Shown piece by piece: positions 55,246 to 63,585 of a stretch of DNA of 64,000 nt. Below the pieces are notes generated by a model that worked only from the letters and a program-made list of their open reading frames with translations, made no database searches and was not told the DNA's origin. Source of the stretch: Limnochorda sp. L945t (GTDB lineage: Bacteria; Bacillota; Limnochordia; Limnochordales; Geochordaceae). The number at the start of each line of letters is the position of its first letter. Position 1 is the stretch's first letter. The stretch spans positions 992,001-1,056,000 of the forward strand of contig NZ_CP141615.1 in the NCBI RefSeq assembly GCF_035593305.1. The letters are read 5' to 3'. Position numbers and translations under genes: made by a program.

Positions 55246-56064
55246 ATGCAACCGTTTTTCGTGGTGCTCAGCGACGATGCCCAGGGTTTCGGCCGGGCGG
55301 TAGCAGAGAGGCTCCAGCAGGACCCAGCGTTCGGGCCGGTGCGCCTGGCCCAGAGCGCCGCGGAAATGGAGCGCCTGCTGGCGGAGTCGCAGGAGGGGCC
55401 GCCGCACGCGGTGCTGCTGGACCTGGCGCTTCCCGGGCTGGGGGGGCCCTCTGGGGCCGAGAGGCTCACCTCCTGGTGGCGCCATCATGCCCGGCGCAGG
55501 GGGGCGTCGCCGGACGACAGGCCGGGGCCGGAGCGGTGGATCGTCGTCAGCCCCGTGGGCGACGACTCGGTGGTGAGCGCGGCGTACGGGTGGGGGGCCG
55601 ACTACTTCGTGGTGCGGCCTTTCGACGTGCCGACCCTGGTGGAGCGCCTGCGGCAAATGCTCACGGGGGCCCGGCCGGCCGGGCGGCGTGACCGGGAGCG
55701 CAAGCGGCGGGAGCTCGAGAGCCGGGTCGTGCGGTACATGGAGGACCTGGGCGTACCCCCACACTACAAGGGCCGGGCCTACCTGAAGGACGCCATCGTC
55801 ATGGTCGTGGAAAACCAGGAGCTCTTGCACAGGGTGACCAAAGACCTCTACCCGCGTATCGCCGCGATGCACCACACCTCGGCGTTCAAGGTCGAGCGGG
55901 CCATCCGTCACGCCATCGAAAGCACGGTGGCCCGGGGCAACCTGGCGCTCATCGAGTCCATGTTCGCCCACCTCATGGACGAAAACCGGACGCGCCCCAC
56001 CAACTCCTCGTTCATCGCCCGCATGGCCGACCAGGTGCGCTCGGACATCGCCCGAAGCGCCTGA
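55246..56064 (+). CDS. spo0A: sporulation master regulator Spo0A with an atypical receiver
   Basis: Response regulator that starts sporulation. The receiver has Asp10-Asp11, the phospho-acceptor Asp59 (VLLDLALPGL) and Ser102, but the normally invariant switch Lys is Arg124 (FVVRPFD). It also has an insertion of about 15 residues (near 78-96). The effector domain is clear: GVPPHYKGRAYLKDAIVMVV, TKDLYPRIA, KVERAIRHAIESTVARGN and the PTNSSFIARMAD end. ATG 55246, after GAGGGGGG, gives 272 residues; ATG 55201 is in frame but lacks a ribosome site. Confidence 0.92.
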   Translation: MQPFFVVLSDDAQGFGRAVAERLQQDPAFGPVRLAQSAAEMERLLAESQEGPPHAVLLDLALPGLGGPSGAERLTSWWRHHARRRGASPDDRPGPERWIVVSPVGDDSVVSAAYGWGADYFVVRPFDVPTLVERLRQMLTGARPAGRRDRERKRRELESRVVRYMEDLGVPPHYKGRAYLKDAIVMVVENQELLHRVTKDLYPRIAAMHHTSAFKVERAIRHAIESTVARGNLALIESMFAHLMDENRTRPTNSSFIARMADQVRSDIARSA

Positions 56065-56149
56065 GATCCCCTGCGGGTGGCCCGCCGGGCGTTCGATGCA
56101 ATTTCCGGGCCGGCGCCGCTCACACTAGCGCCGAGGAGAGCGACCGCAG

Positions 56150-57334
56150 GTGGAAGCGGCGCGGCTTGCGTTCCCGGGCGGAGCGGCCAGGGATGGCCGG
56201 CCGATCCAGGGCCGGGCTCGCCTGGACTCCCTCACGAAGCGCCTCGCCTTGCGGCTGAGGCCCGGTGAGATCGCGGTCATCGCCCACCGGGACCTGGATG
56301 CCACCACCGCGGCCGGGCTGGCGGAGGCGCGGCCGGCGGCGGTCGTCAACGCGCTGTGCAGCCTGACCGGAAGCGTGCCGGTGGAGGGGGCCCTGGTCCT
56401 GGCGCGGGCGGGCGTCCCGGTGGTGGACGAGGTCGGCCGGGCCATTTTCGAGCGGGTGCGAGACGGCCAGATCGTGCGGGTGGACGGAGCGACGATCCGC
56501 GATCGACAGGGTCGGCCGCTGGGGCGCGGCATACGCCTGAGCGCCCGCGACATCGAGACGCGGCTCGAACTGGCCCGCCGGCGGCTGGCCCCGCTCGCTT
56601 CTGCCTTCGTCGACAACACCATCGCCTACGCCCAGAAGGAGAAGGCCCTCCTCACCGAGCCGCTGGAACTCCCGCCCCTGTCGACCCCCATTCGCGGGCG
56701 CCCGGCCGTGGTGGTCGTGCGGGGGCAGGGGTACCGCCAGGATCTGGCCATGATCGCTCCGTTCATCCGCCGCGCCCGCCCCGTCCTGATCGGTGTCGAT
56801 GGGGGAGCGGACGCGCTCTTGTCGGCAGGGTGGCGGCCCGACGTGGTCGTGGGCGACATGGACTCCGTGAGCGACCGGGGGCTGCTCGAGTCCAGGGAGC
56901 TGGTCGTCCACGCCTACCCCGGCGGGCCTGCTCCGGGGCTCGCCCGGGTGCGCAGGCTGGGCCGGTTCGCTCACGTGCTGCCGGCGCCGGGCACGAGCGA
57001 AGACGTAGCCCTGCTGCTCGCCCACGGGGCAGGGGCCGTGATGATCGTGGCGGTGGGTACCCACACCGGCTTTCTCGACTTCCTGGAAAAGGGGCGTGCC
57101 GGCATGGCCAGCACCGTGCTGGTTCGCATGCGAGTGGGCCACCTGCTGGTCGACGCGAGGGGATTGGCCCGGCTCTATGATCCTGGCCCCGGCTGGGTGC
57201 CTTACGTGTCGCTGGCAGCTGCCGCCCTCTCCTCCCTGGGGGCCGTCGCCCTGGCCTCCGAGGGGCTCCGAACCCTGCTCCGCTTGTTGTGGCTCCGGGT
57301 GCGGGCGGGGATGTGGGTGGGAGGGGTGGGGTGA
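56150..57334 (+). CDS. SteA-like protein (cytokinetic-ring / thiamin pyrophosphokinase-like fold)
   Basis: 394 residues. An N-terminal domain with GEIAVIAHRDLDATTAAGLAE and ALCSLTGSVPVEGALVLARAG is followed by a thiamin pyrophosphokinase-like region: LIGVDGGADALLSAGWRPDVVVGDMDSV and the PGTSEDVALLLAHGAGA block. One or two C-terminal helices (YVSLAAAALSSLGAVALAS) would anchor it in the membrane. In Corynebacterium SteA acts with SteB in cell division. The following gene is SteB/MctB-like, supporting the call. Start GTG 56150, following CGAGGAGAG. Confidence 0.82.
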   Translation: MEAARLAFPGGAARDGRPIQGRARLDSLTKRLALRLRPGEIAVIAHRDLDATTAAGLAEARPAAVVNALCSLTGSVPVEGALVLARAGVPVVDEVGRAIFERVRDGQIVRVDGATIRDRQGRPLGRGIRLSARDIETRLELARRRLAPLASAFVDNTIAYAQKEKALLTEPLELPPLSTPIRGRPAVVVVRGQGYRQDLAMIAPFIRRARPVLIGVDGGADALLSAGWRPDVVVGDMDSVSDRGLLESRELVVHAYPGGPAPGLARVRRLGRFAHVLPAPGTSEDVALLLAHGAGAVMIVAVGTHTGFLDFLEKGRAGMASTVLVRMRVGHLLVDARGLARLYDPGPGWVPYVSLAAAALSSLGAVALASEGLRTLLRLLWLRVRAGMWVGGVG

Positions 57335-57341
57335 GGCCATC

Positions 57342-58121
57342 GTGATCCCCGATGTCCGCCAGCACAGCCTGACGCTCGCAGCCGTCTTCGTCGCGCTCGC
57401 GGTCGGCGTGGCCGTAGGCACGGCCGGTGCGGGAGGCCATCTCCTGGCCGGGCAGGAGAAGGTGATCGTCCAGCTCGAGCAGCGCTTCGCGCAGCTCGAG
57501 GAGCAGATCCGCCGCGCCGCCGAGGAGAAGGAGGCACTCCGGGCCCAACTCGAGCGGTATCGCCTGGCGGTGAAGGACCTCCTTCCGGCCGTCGTCGCCC
57601 GGAGCCTGGACGGGCAGAGCGTGGAGGTGATCGCCGTACCCGGGGCCCGGGCCGCGGGCGTGCAGGTGGAGTCGCTGCTGCGCGCTGCGGGCGCGAGCGT
57701 CCGGCTGGTGGTGCCCCGCACGGGGCCTGCCCCGGTGAGCGCCGGCGCTGCACACCTCCTCGTCGTCGGCCCCTGTAGCCGGGTCGTGGGGCTCGTGGGG
57801 GCCGGGGACGACCCCAGCTCGTCGCCGGGCGATCGGGCCCGGCAAGCCATCCTCTGGGCCTCTTCCAGCGCAAGCTTGCCGGCGTCACCCGTCACGGCGA
57901 CGGCGTGGGTCGACGCCGTGGACGAGCCCCTCGGGCAGGCAGCGCTGCTCGCGGCCCTCGTCGAAGGCCGGGAGGGGCAGGTGACGGAGGAGGAGGCGAT
58001 CCGCTGGCTTGAGCGCGTCCACGCGGGCGAAAGCGGTGAGCGCGGTGGTCCCTGCGTTCAACGAGGCGGGCCGGGTGGGGCCGACGGTACGCGCCCTGTG
58101 GACGGTGCCGGGCGTTCGTGA
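57342..58121 (+). CDS. SteB/MctB-like (copper transporter family) membrane protein
   Basis: 259 residues: one N-terminal helix (TLAAVFVALAVGVAVGTA), a coiled-coil (about 35-75, EKVIVQLEQRFAQLEEQIRRAAEEKEAL) and an extracytoplasmic domain with SLDGQSVEVIAVPGARAAG. This is the MctB (PF11382) layout. Members were named as copper transporters in Mycobacterium, while the Corynebacterium homologue SteB works with SteA. GTG 57342 begins 7 bases after steA. The last 30 residues overlap the next gene by over 80 bases and look unconserved. Confidence 0.8.
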   Translation: MIPDVRQHSLTLAAVFVALAVGVAVGTAGAGGHLLAGQEKVIVQLEQRFAQLEEQIRRAAEEKEALRAQLERYRLAVKDLLPAVVARSLDGQSVEVIAVPGARAAGVQVESLLRAAGASVRLVVPRTGPAPVSAGAAHLLVVGPCSRVVGLVGAGDDPSSSPGDRARQAILWASSSASLPASPVTATAWVDAVDEPLGQAALLAALVEGREGQVTEEEAIRWLERVHAGESGERGGPCVQRGGPGGADGTRPVDGAGRS

Positions 58122-58737
58122 GGTCGTGGTGGTGGACGACGGCTCGTCCGACTCCACGGCCGAGGAGGCGGCCGAGGCAGGGGCCCGCGTCGTGAGACTG
58201 CAGCGCCACGCCGGCAAGTCGGGAGCGTTGCGCGCGGGGTACCGGGCGGCCGGCGGGGAGGTCCTGCTGCTGGCCGACGCCGACCTGGGCCCCTCGGCCG
58301 CGTCGCTGGCAGCTCTGTGCGCGCCCGTGGCCGGCGGGGACGCGGACATGGCGGTGGCCATCCCCATGGTGCGCTCCGGCGGAGGGCTGGGATTGGTGCG
58401 GGGGCTCGCCGGCTGGGCGGTGCGCAGGATGGGAGGGTGGCAACCCAGGGCGGCCCTGTCCGGCCAGCGGGCACTGCGGGCCGAGATCGCCCCCGCGTTG
58501 CTCGAAGGCCCGGCCCTGCGGTTCGGGGTGGAGCTGCAGATGAGCATCCGGGCCGGGCGGTTGGGCTTGCGCGTGGTCGAGCTCGAGGTGCCGTTCACTC
58601 ACCGGGCGACGGGGCGGGACCTCGGCGGCTGGCTGCACCGGGGCCGGCAGCTGCGGGACGTGGCCTTCACCCTCTGGCGCCTGGCGCGCTCGGGAGAAGA
58701 CGGGGCAGGGACGGAAGCGCCATGGCGACGGTCGTGA
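58009..58737 (+). CDS. family 2 glycosyltransferase
   Basis: 242 residues of GT-A fold: VVPAFNEAGRVGPTVRAL, the nucleotide-binding VVVVDDGSSDSTAEEAA, GKSGALRAGYRAAGGEVLLLADADLG with the DxD-like Asp pair, and a C-terminal conserved GQRALRAE. No membrane helices, so it is a cytoplasmic transferase likely using a lipid acceptor. TTG 58009 or GTG 58036 could be the start; the latter is closer to the conserved strand. It overlaps the end of the SteB-like gene, which suggests a tightly coupled cassette. Confidence 0.86.
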   Translation: MSASTRAKAVSAVVPAFNEAGRVGPTVRALWTVPGVREVVVVDDGSSDSTAEEAAEAGARVVRLQRHAGKSGALRAGYRAAGGEVLLLADADLGPSAASLAALCAPVAGGDADMAVAIPMVRSGGGLGLVRGLAGWAVRRMGGWQPRAALSGQRALRAEIAPALLEGPALRFGVELQMSIRAGRLGLRVVELEVPFTHRATGRDLGGWLHRGRQLRDVAFTLWRLARSGEDGAGTEAPWRRS

Positions 58738-59579
58738 GACGGGTCGCGGGGGCGGCCCTTTCGTGGGGAGCGGTGCGCTGGGGGACGCCCCTGGTGGCAA
58801 GAGCGGCGAAGGAGATCGGGCTCGTTCGGGCCAGCCGCCGCGGCACACGGGTCCCCACGGCCGCCGGAGCGGCGACGACCGCCGCCTCGGTGGCCGGAGC
58901 TCTGGTGAGCGGCGCCGGTCAGGGCTTGCCCCCGGCTTACGGGCCGGTCGTCGTGGCGACCCTGGCGGGCCTGCTGGACGATGTCTCGGCCGGCCAGGGG
59001 CCGAGAGGATGGAGGGCCCATTGGAGGGCCTGGAAGGAAGGCCGGCCCCGCACGGGAATCCTCAAGGCAGCCGGCATCGTACTGGCCGCCGGCGCGGCGG
59101 GGATGGCCGTCGCGCGGCAAGCCGGCATCGCCCGGGCGGGCTTGAGCGCGGCCAGCGCCGTGCTCGGGGCCAACTTGCTCAACCAACTCGACACGGCTCC
59201 CGGGCGCTCGGCCGGCGCCTATCTTGCCGGGATGGGCTTGCTCGCCCTGGCCGCAGAGCCCGGCCGGCGCGGCGCCTGGTGGGACGTGTTGCCCGTCAGC
59301 GCGGCCGTGGCCGCTTATCTACCCTACGACCGCCGGGGCGAGGCGATGCTGGGCGATGCGGGGGCCAACGCCCTGGGGTCGGCCCTGGGGTGGACGGCGG
59401 GCCAGTGCCTTCCGTTGCCGGCGCTGATCGCCTGGGTGGCCGCGCTGGCCGGGCTCAACGTAGGCCTGGACCGCTGGTCGCTGAGCAGCTTCTTGGAGGG
59501 GCATCCGAAGCGCCCCTTCCGGTGGGCGGTGCTGCAGGAAGGCCCGCTCGCGCGGCTGCGCGCGAACGCCAGGGGCTAG
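58722..59579 (+). CDS. MraY/WecA-like membrane protein (GT4-type phosphotransferase relative)
   Basis: 285 residues with about six to eight short hydrophobic segments. Two motifs recall the polyprenyl-phosphate sugar-1-phosphate transferase family: LAGLLDDVSAGQGP (the Asp-Asp motif) and RRGEAMLGDAGANALGSALG (the second Asp in a Gly-Asp-x-Gly). Parts in between are degenerate, so the activity is uncertain. The upstream frame is a shadow of the glycosyltransferase; ATG 58722 overlaps its end. Together with the GT2 it may build a lipid-linked sugar. Confidence 0.7.
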   Translation: MATVVRRVAGAALSWGAVRWGTPLVARAAKEIGLVRASRRGTRVPTAAGAATTAASVAGALVSGAGQGLPPAYGPVVVATLAGLLDDVSAGQGPRGWRAHWRAWKEGRPRTGILKAAGIVLAAGAAGMAVARQAGIARAGLSAASAVLGANLLNQLDTAPGRSAGAYLAGMGLLALAAEPGRRGAWWDVLPVSAAVAAYLPYDRRGEAMLGDAGANALGSALGWTAGQCLPLPALIAWVAALAGLNVGLDRWSLSSFLEGHPKRPFRWAVLQEGPLARLRANARG

Positions 59580-59622
59580 ACGCTCGGCGGGGGCCTGCCT
59601 GCTTCAGGGGGGTTGAGCGAGG

Positions 59623-61926
59623 ATCGGCGCATCCCGCGGGCGAAACGCCGCCTGGATCGACGAGACCCTGGGCCCCTCCGGCGCTCTCGCCCGGGCTCTC
59701 GGGGCGCGATACGAGGCCCGGCCGCAGCAGGCGTGGATGGCCGAGGAGGTGGCCCACCGGCTGCGGGCCGGGGGCATCGCGTTCATCGAGGCCGGCACGG
59801 GGACGGGCAAGTCCCTGGGATATCTGATTCCCCTGGGCGCCCACCTGCTGGACGATGACCCAGAGGGGCGCGCGGTGGTGGCCACGTATACCCTGCCGCT
59901 GCAGGACCAGCTCCTGCGCCACGACGTTGCCCTGGCCGAGAAGGCCCTCGGCCGCGCCCTCCCCGTTGCGCTGGCGAAAGGGTGGGGCAACTACCTGTGC
60001 CTGCTCCGCCTCGATCACCTGGCCCGGGGGCAGCACGACTGGCTGGAGGGGCTGGCGGAAGAGCAGCCGCCGCGCCCGGCGATAGACGAGCTGATCCGGT
60101 GGAGCGAGGGGGCGGGCGACCAAGGACGCGCCCACGCCGGCACCTGGTCGGAACTGCCGCCCGGCCGGTGGGAGACGGTGTGGGCGCTCGTGGCGGCCGA
60201 ACCGGACCGCTGCCCCCGGCGCCGGTGCCCCCTGTACGAGGCCTGCTTCTATCACGCGGCCCGGCGCCGCATGCTGGAGTCGCGGCTCGTCCTCGCCAAC
60301 CAGCACCTCCTGCTGGCCGACCTGGCGCTCAGGCGGGAGGCCGACTCCGGCGAGGCCGCCGTGTTGCCTGCTTTCTCCTACCTGGTCGTGGACGAAGCCC
60401 ACCATCTCGAGGACGTCGCCGTGTCGCACCTGGGGGTGGAGCTCTCGAGCGAGGCCGTCCTGGCGCGCCTGCGTCGCCTGACCAGGGGCCGCTCGAGGCT
60501 GTTGGGGGAGCCTGCGCGCGCAGCGCTGGCCGTGCTGGAGCGGTTGTTCTACGCGCTGCGGCGGGGCCTGGAGCGCGCAGCCCCGGGCATGGCGACAGGC
60601 ATGGCTCGCACGCCCGGCTCCGTCCAGCACCCGGCCCGCCTGACCCCGGGGATGGCCGAGACCCTTTGCGGGCCGGCCCTTCTCGGCGAGGCGAAGGAGG
60701 CCCTGGAGGAGGTCGCCTCGCAGGCCGAGCAACTGGCCCAGCGAATGGCGGGCCAGGAGGGCGACGGAGAGGAGGGGGCCCGTTCGCACGCCGCCGCCGA
60801 CCTCGTCGCCGTGGCCCGGTGGGCACGTCGCGCGGCCCGGGACCTGGAGGCGGTCACGAGCGCGCAGGCGGAGGGATACGTCTTCTGGATGGAAGCCGCT
60901 TCGCGGGCACCCGGCCTCGTGTTGCGAGCGGCCCCGCTGGACGTGGGGCCTGTGCTGGCGGCGGAGCTCTTCGGCGCCGTGCGGGCGGCGGTCCTCACCA
61001 GCGCCACCCTGGCTGACGGCCCCGCCGGATTCCTGCCGCTGCGCCGCCGCCTCGGGCTGGCGTCAGCCGGGGATGCCCCTGCCGGAGACGGGCCGTCTTC
61101 GAGTCCGGCTTCCCCGGCGCCGGCGCCCTGGGCGGGCGAAGCGCAGGCCGAGTGGGACGAAGACGGCGCGCTGCTGCGGGCGGTCGTGGGCGTCTCCGGC
61201 GCGCCGCCCGTCGTCCGCAGGGAGGAGGCGTTGACCGAGTGCGTCATTCCGTCCCCGTTCGATTTCCGCTCCCAGGCGCTGGTGGCGGTGCCCTCGGACT
61301 TCCCGGCGCCCGACCGCCCCGGTTTCGTCGAACGCCTGGCGGAGCTATCCCTGGCCCTGGCGGTGGAGCTCGGGGGGCGCCTGCTGGTGCTCTTTACCTC
61401 GCACCGGATGATGGCCGAAACATGGAAGGAGATGGAGGCGCTCCCCGCGGCCGGGAGCTTGCGCGTGCTGGTGCAGGGGGGCGCTTCCCGGACGGCCCTG
61501 CTGGACGCGTTCCGGGAGGGCCGTGGCGAGGGGATGGTCCTGATGGGCGCCGACAGTTTCTGGGAAGGGGTCGACCTCCCGGGCCCGACGCTCTCGTGCG
61601 TGGTGCTGGCCCGCCTGCCGTTCCCGGTGCCGGATCACCCCCTGGTCCGGGCCAGGGCCGAGCGGATTTCCGAGCAAGGAGGGGACCCCTTCTGGGAAGA
61701 GTGCGTGCCCCGGGCCGTCACCCGCTTCCGGCAAGGATTCGGGCGGCTCATCCGCACCCGGCAGGATCGAGGGGCGGTGGTGGTCGCCGACCCCCGCCTT
61801 CTGACCCGCTCCTATCGACATCGTTTCTTGGACCTGCTTCCCCGGTCTTCCTTGATCGCCGGCCCGGCTCATCGCATCGTGCGGGAGGTCGTCGAGTGGA
61901 CAAGACCGTCCTTGCCATCATCCTGA
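59623..61926 (+). CDS. DinG-family ATP-dependent DNA helicase (non-standard start likely)
   Basis: Superfamily 2 XPD-like helicase. Walker A is IEAGTGTGKSLGYL, an Fe-S cluster is suggested by Cys residues in NYLCLL and CPRRRCPLYEACF, and the DEAH box is VVDEAHHLEDVA. TSATLADG, FTSHRMM, GADSFWEGVDLPGP and the motif VI region RQGFGRLIRTRQDRG follow. The first ATG (59737) lies inside the Q-motif-like segment YEARPQQAWM. Upstream in frame the conserved-looking IDETLGPSGALARAL is open to 59617, with only ATC 59623 near AGGGGGG. I list ATC as a guess. Confidence 0.85.
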   Translation: MGASRGRNAAWIDETLGPSGALARALGARYEARPQQAWMAEEVAHRLRAGGIAFIEAGTGTGKSLGYLIPLGAHLLDDDPEGRAVVATYTLPLQDQLLRHDVALAEKALGRALPVALAKGWGNYLCLLRLDHLARGQHDWLEGLAEEQPPRPAIDELIRWSEGAGDQGRAHAGTWSELPPGRWETVWALVAAEPDRCPRRRCPLYEACFYHAARRRMLESRLVLANQHLLLADLALRREADSGEAAVLPAFSYLVVDEAHHLEDVAVSHLGVELSSEAVLARLRRLTRGRSRLLGEPARAALAVLERLFYALRRGLERAAPGMATGMARTPGSVQHPARLTPGMAETLCGPALLGEAKEALEEVASQAEQLAQRMAGQEGDGEEGARSHAAADLVAVARWARRAARDLEAVTSAQAEGYVFWMEAASRAPGLVLRAAPLDVGPVLAAELFGAVRAAVLTSATLADGPAGFLPLRRRLGLASAGDAPAGDGPSSSPASPAPAPWAGEAQAEWDEDGALLRAVVGVSGAPPVVRREEALTECVIPSPFDFRSQALVAVPSDFPAPDRPGFVERLAELSLALAVELGGRLLVLFTSHRMMAETWKEMEALPAAGSLRVLVQGGASRTALLDAFREGRGEGMVLMGADSFWEGVDLPGPTLSCVVLARLPFPVPDHPLVRARAERISEQGGDPFWEECVPRAVTRFRQGFGRLIRTRQDRGAVVVADPRLLTRSYRHRFLDLLPRSSLIAGPAHRIVREVVEWTRPSLPSS

Positions 61927-62642
61927 GCGTCGCGGTCCTGGTGGCGGTGGTGGCGGCCCGCGCAGGCCAGGCGGCTTCACCGGATGCCGCCGGCAAGCTG
62001 GCGCCGGGCCCGTCCTCGCCCTTCACCTTCCGTCCGCCTCCGGGCACGCGGATCTACGTCATCCAAAAAGGTGACACCCTGTTCAGCATCGCCCGCCGTT
62101 TCGACACCACCGTCGACGTGATCCGTACCCTCAACGGCCTCGACGATCCCGATCGCATCGCCGTGGGCCAGCCGCTGGTCGTCCCGGACGCAGCCCCGTC
62201 CGGGCGAGATCCCTCGGTCGCCGCCGCGGCCTCCCCCGCCCCGGCGGCGCGACCCGCCTTCGGGTTTGGCCGGCTGTACCGGTACTCCCAACAGGATCGG
62301 CGCCTGCTCGCCGCGATCATCTGGCTCGAGGCCCGCGGCGAACCGTTCGAGGGCAAGGTGGCGGTGGGGGCGGTGGTGCTCAACCGGGTCGAGAGTCCCC
62401 TGTTCCCCGACTCCGTCGAGGAGGTCCTCCTCCAACCGGGCCAGTTCCCGTTCAGCGCCGAGACCCTGTACTCCGTGCAGCCCGACTCCTCCGCCTGGCA
62501 GGCCGCCGACCGGGCGCTGGCCGGCGAGGATCCGACGGGCGGGGCCCTCTACTTCTACAACCCGGAGCGGACGGTCACCCCGGAGTTCTGGGCCGGGCGC
62601 CCCGTGGTCGCGCGCATCGGCCGGCACGTTTTCACCCGGTGA
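61896..62642 (+). CDS. LysM-domain cell wall hydrolase, SleB/CwlJ type
   Basis: 248 residues: an N-terminal helix (VLAIILSVAVLVAVVAA), a LysM domain (YVIQKGDTLFSIARRFDTT), a Pro/Ala linker and a Hydrolase_2 domain (about 130-248) with LAAIIWLEARGEPFEGKVAVGAVVLNRV and FYNPERTVTPEFW. SleB-type enzymes degrade spore cortex; others remodel the cell wall. GTG 61896 follows GGGAGG by 7 bases and overlaps the helicase gene by 31 bases. Confidence 0.87.
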   Translation: MDKTVLAIILSVAVLVAVVAARAGQAASPDAAGKLAPGPSSPFTFRPPPGTRIYVIQKGDTLFSIARRFDTTVDVIRTLNGLDDPDRIAVGQPLVVPDAAPSGRDPSVAAAASPAPAARPAFGFGRLYRYSQQDRRLLAAIIWLEARGEPFEGKVAVGAVVLNRVESPLFPDSVEEVLLQPGQFPFSAETLYSVQPDSSAWQAADRALAGEDPTGGALYFYNPERTVTPEFWAGRPVVARIGRHVFTR

Positions 62643-62694
62643 GTTCTAGCGGGTCACCGGCGGCGACTAAGGTTTGCACCAGGGGTCGTCGACG

Positions 62695-63543
62695 GTGGTC
62701 TTCCGCTGGCGGGGAGGAGCGCGCTTTTGGCTCATCGCGGTGCCGGTGGTCTGGTTGGCCTCGGTGGCCAGCTACCTGGTCGGGAGCGAGACCGTGGCCG
62801 TCGTGTCCCGGGTGCTGTTGAGCCGCCTCGTGCCCATCTACAAAGTCGACACCGCCCACCCCCGGATCGCCATCTCGTTCGACGCCATGTGGGGCACCTC
62901 GCGCACCGACCGGATCCTGGAAATCCTCCGCAACCACCGCGTGAAGACGACCTTCTTCCTGGGGGGCAACTGGGTCGACAAGTACCCGGAGTACGTCCGC
63001 AAGATCGTGGCCGAAGGCCACGAGGTCGGCAACCACACCTATACCCACCCCCACCTCAACAGCCTCTCCCCGGATCAGATCCGCTGGGAGCTGGAGGAAA
63101 ACCAGCGGCGTATCGACGCGCTGGTGGGCCGCCCACGGGTGCTGCTCTTCCGGCCGCCCTTCGGGGAGTATTCCGACAAGGTCATCGAGGTGGCCGACCA
63201 GCTGGGCTACTACACCATCCAGTGGTCCGTCGACTCGCTGGACTGGCAGAACCTCAGCGCCGGGGCCATCATCGACCGGGTCATGAGGGTCGTCGGGCCC
63301 GGCGATATCGTGCTCTTCCACAACGACGGGGCCAACACGCCCGACGCCGTGGAACGGCTCATCCCGATGCTGCGGGAGCGGGGCTTCGAGATCGTGCCGG
63401 TCTCGCAGCTCATCTACCACTCCGACTACATCATCGAACCCCACTCCGGCTTGCAGCGCCGCCGCCCGCGCCCGGTTCCGCCGGCGCCGCAACGCCCCGG
63501 CCCGCCGGCTCCTCCGCCCGGGCAACGCCCACCGAGCCGCTGA
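62695..63543 (+). CDS. polysaccharide deacetylase (PdaB/NodB-like)
   Basis: 282 residues: an N-terminal helix (FWLIAVPVVWLASVASYLVG), then a NodB domain with AISFDAMWGTSRTDRILEIL, the metal motif HEVGNHTYTHPHLN, the FRPPFGEYSD motif and the C-terminal IVLFHNDG His region. The first motif has SFDAMWG in place of the usual TFDDG; this wording is common in PdaB-like sporulation proteins. A Pro-rich tail follows. TTG 62674 is an alternative start. Likely acts on peptidoglycan outside the membrane. Confidence 0.86.
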   Translation: MVFRWRGGARFWLIAVPVVWLASVASYLVGSETVAVVSRVLLSRLVPIYKVDTAHPRIAISFDAMWGTSRTDRILEILRNHRVKTTFFLGGNWVDKYPEYVRKIVAEGHEVGNHTYTHPHLNSLSPDQIRWELEENQRRIDALVGRPRVLLFRPPFGEYSDKVIEVADQLGYYTIQWSVDSLDWQNLSAGAIIDRVMRVVGPGDIVLFHNDGANTPDAVERLIPMLRERGFEIVPVSQLIYHSDYIIEPHSGLQRRRPRPVPPAPQRPGPPAPPPGQRPPSR

Positions 63544-63585
63544 GAGACCGGCGCCGTCCTGGAACGAAGGGAGAGGGGGCCGGGC

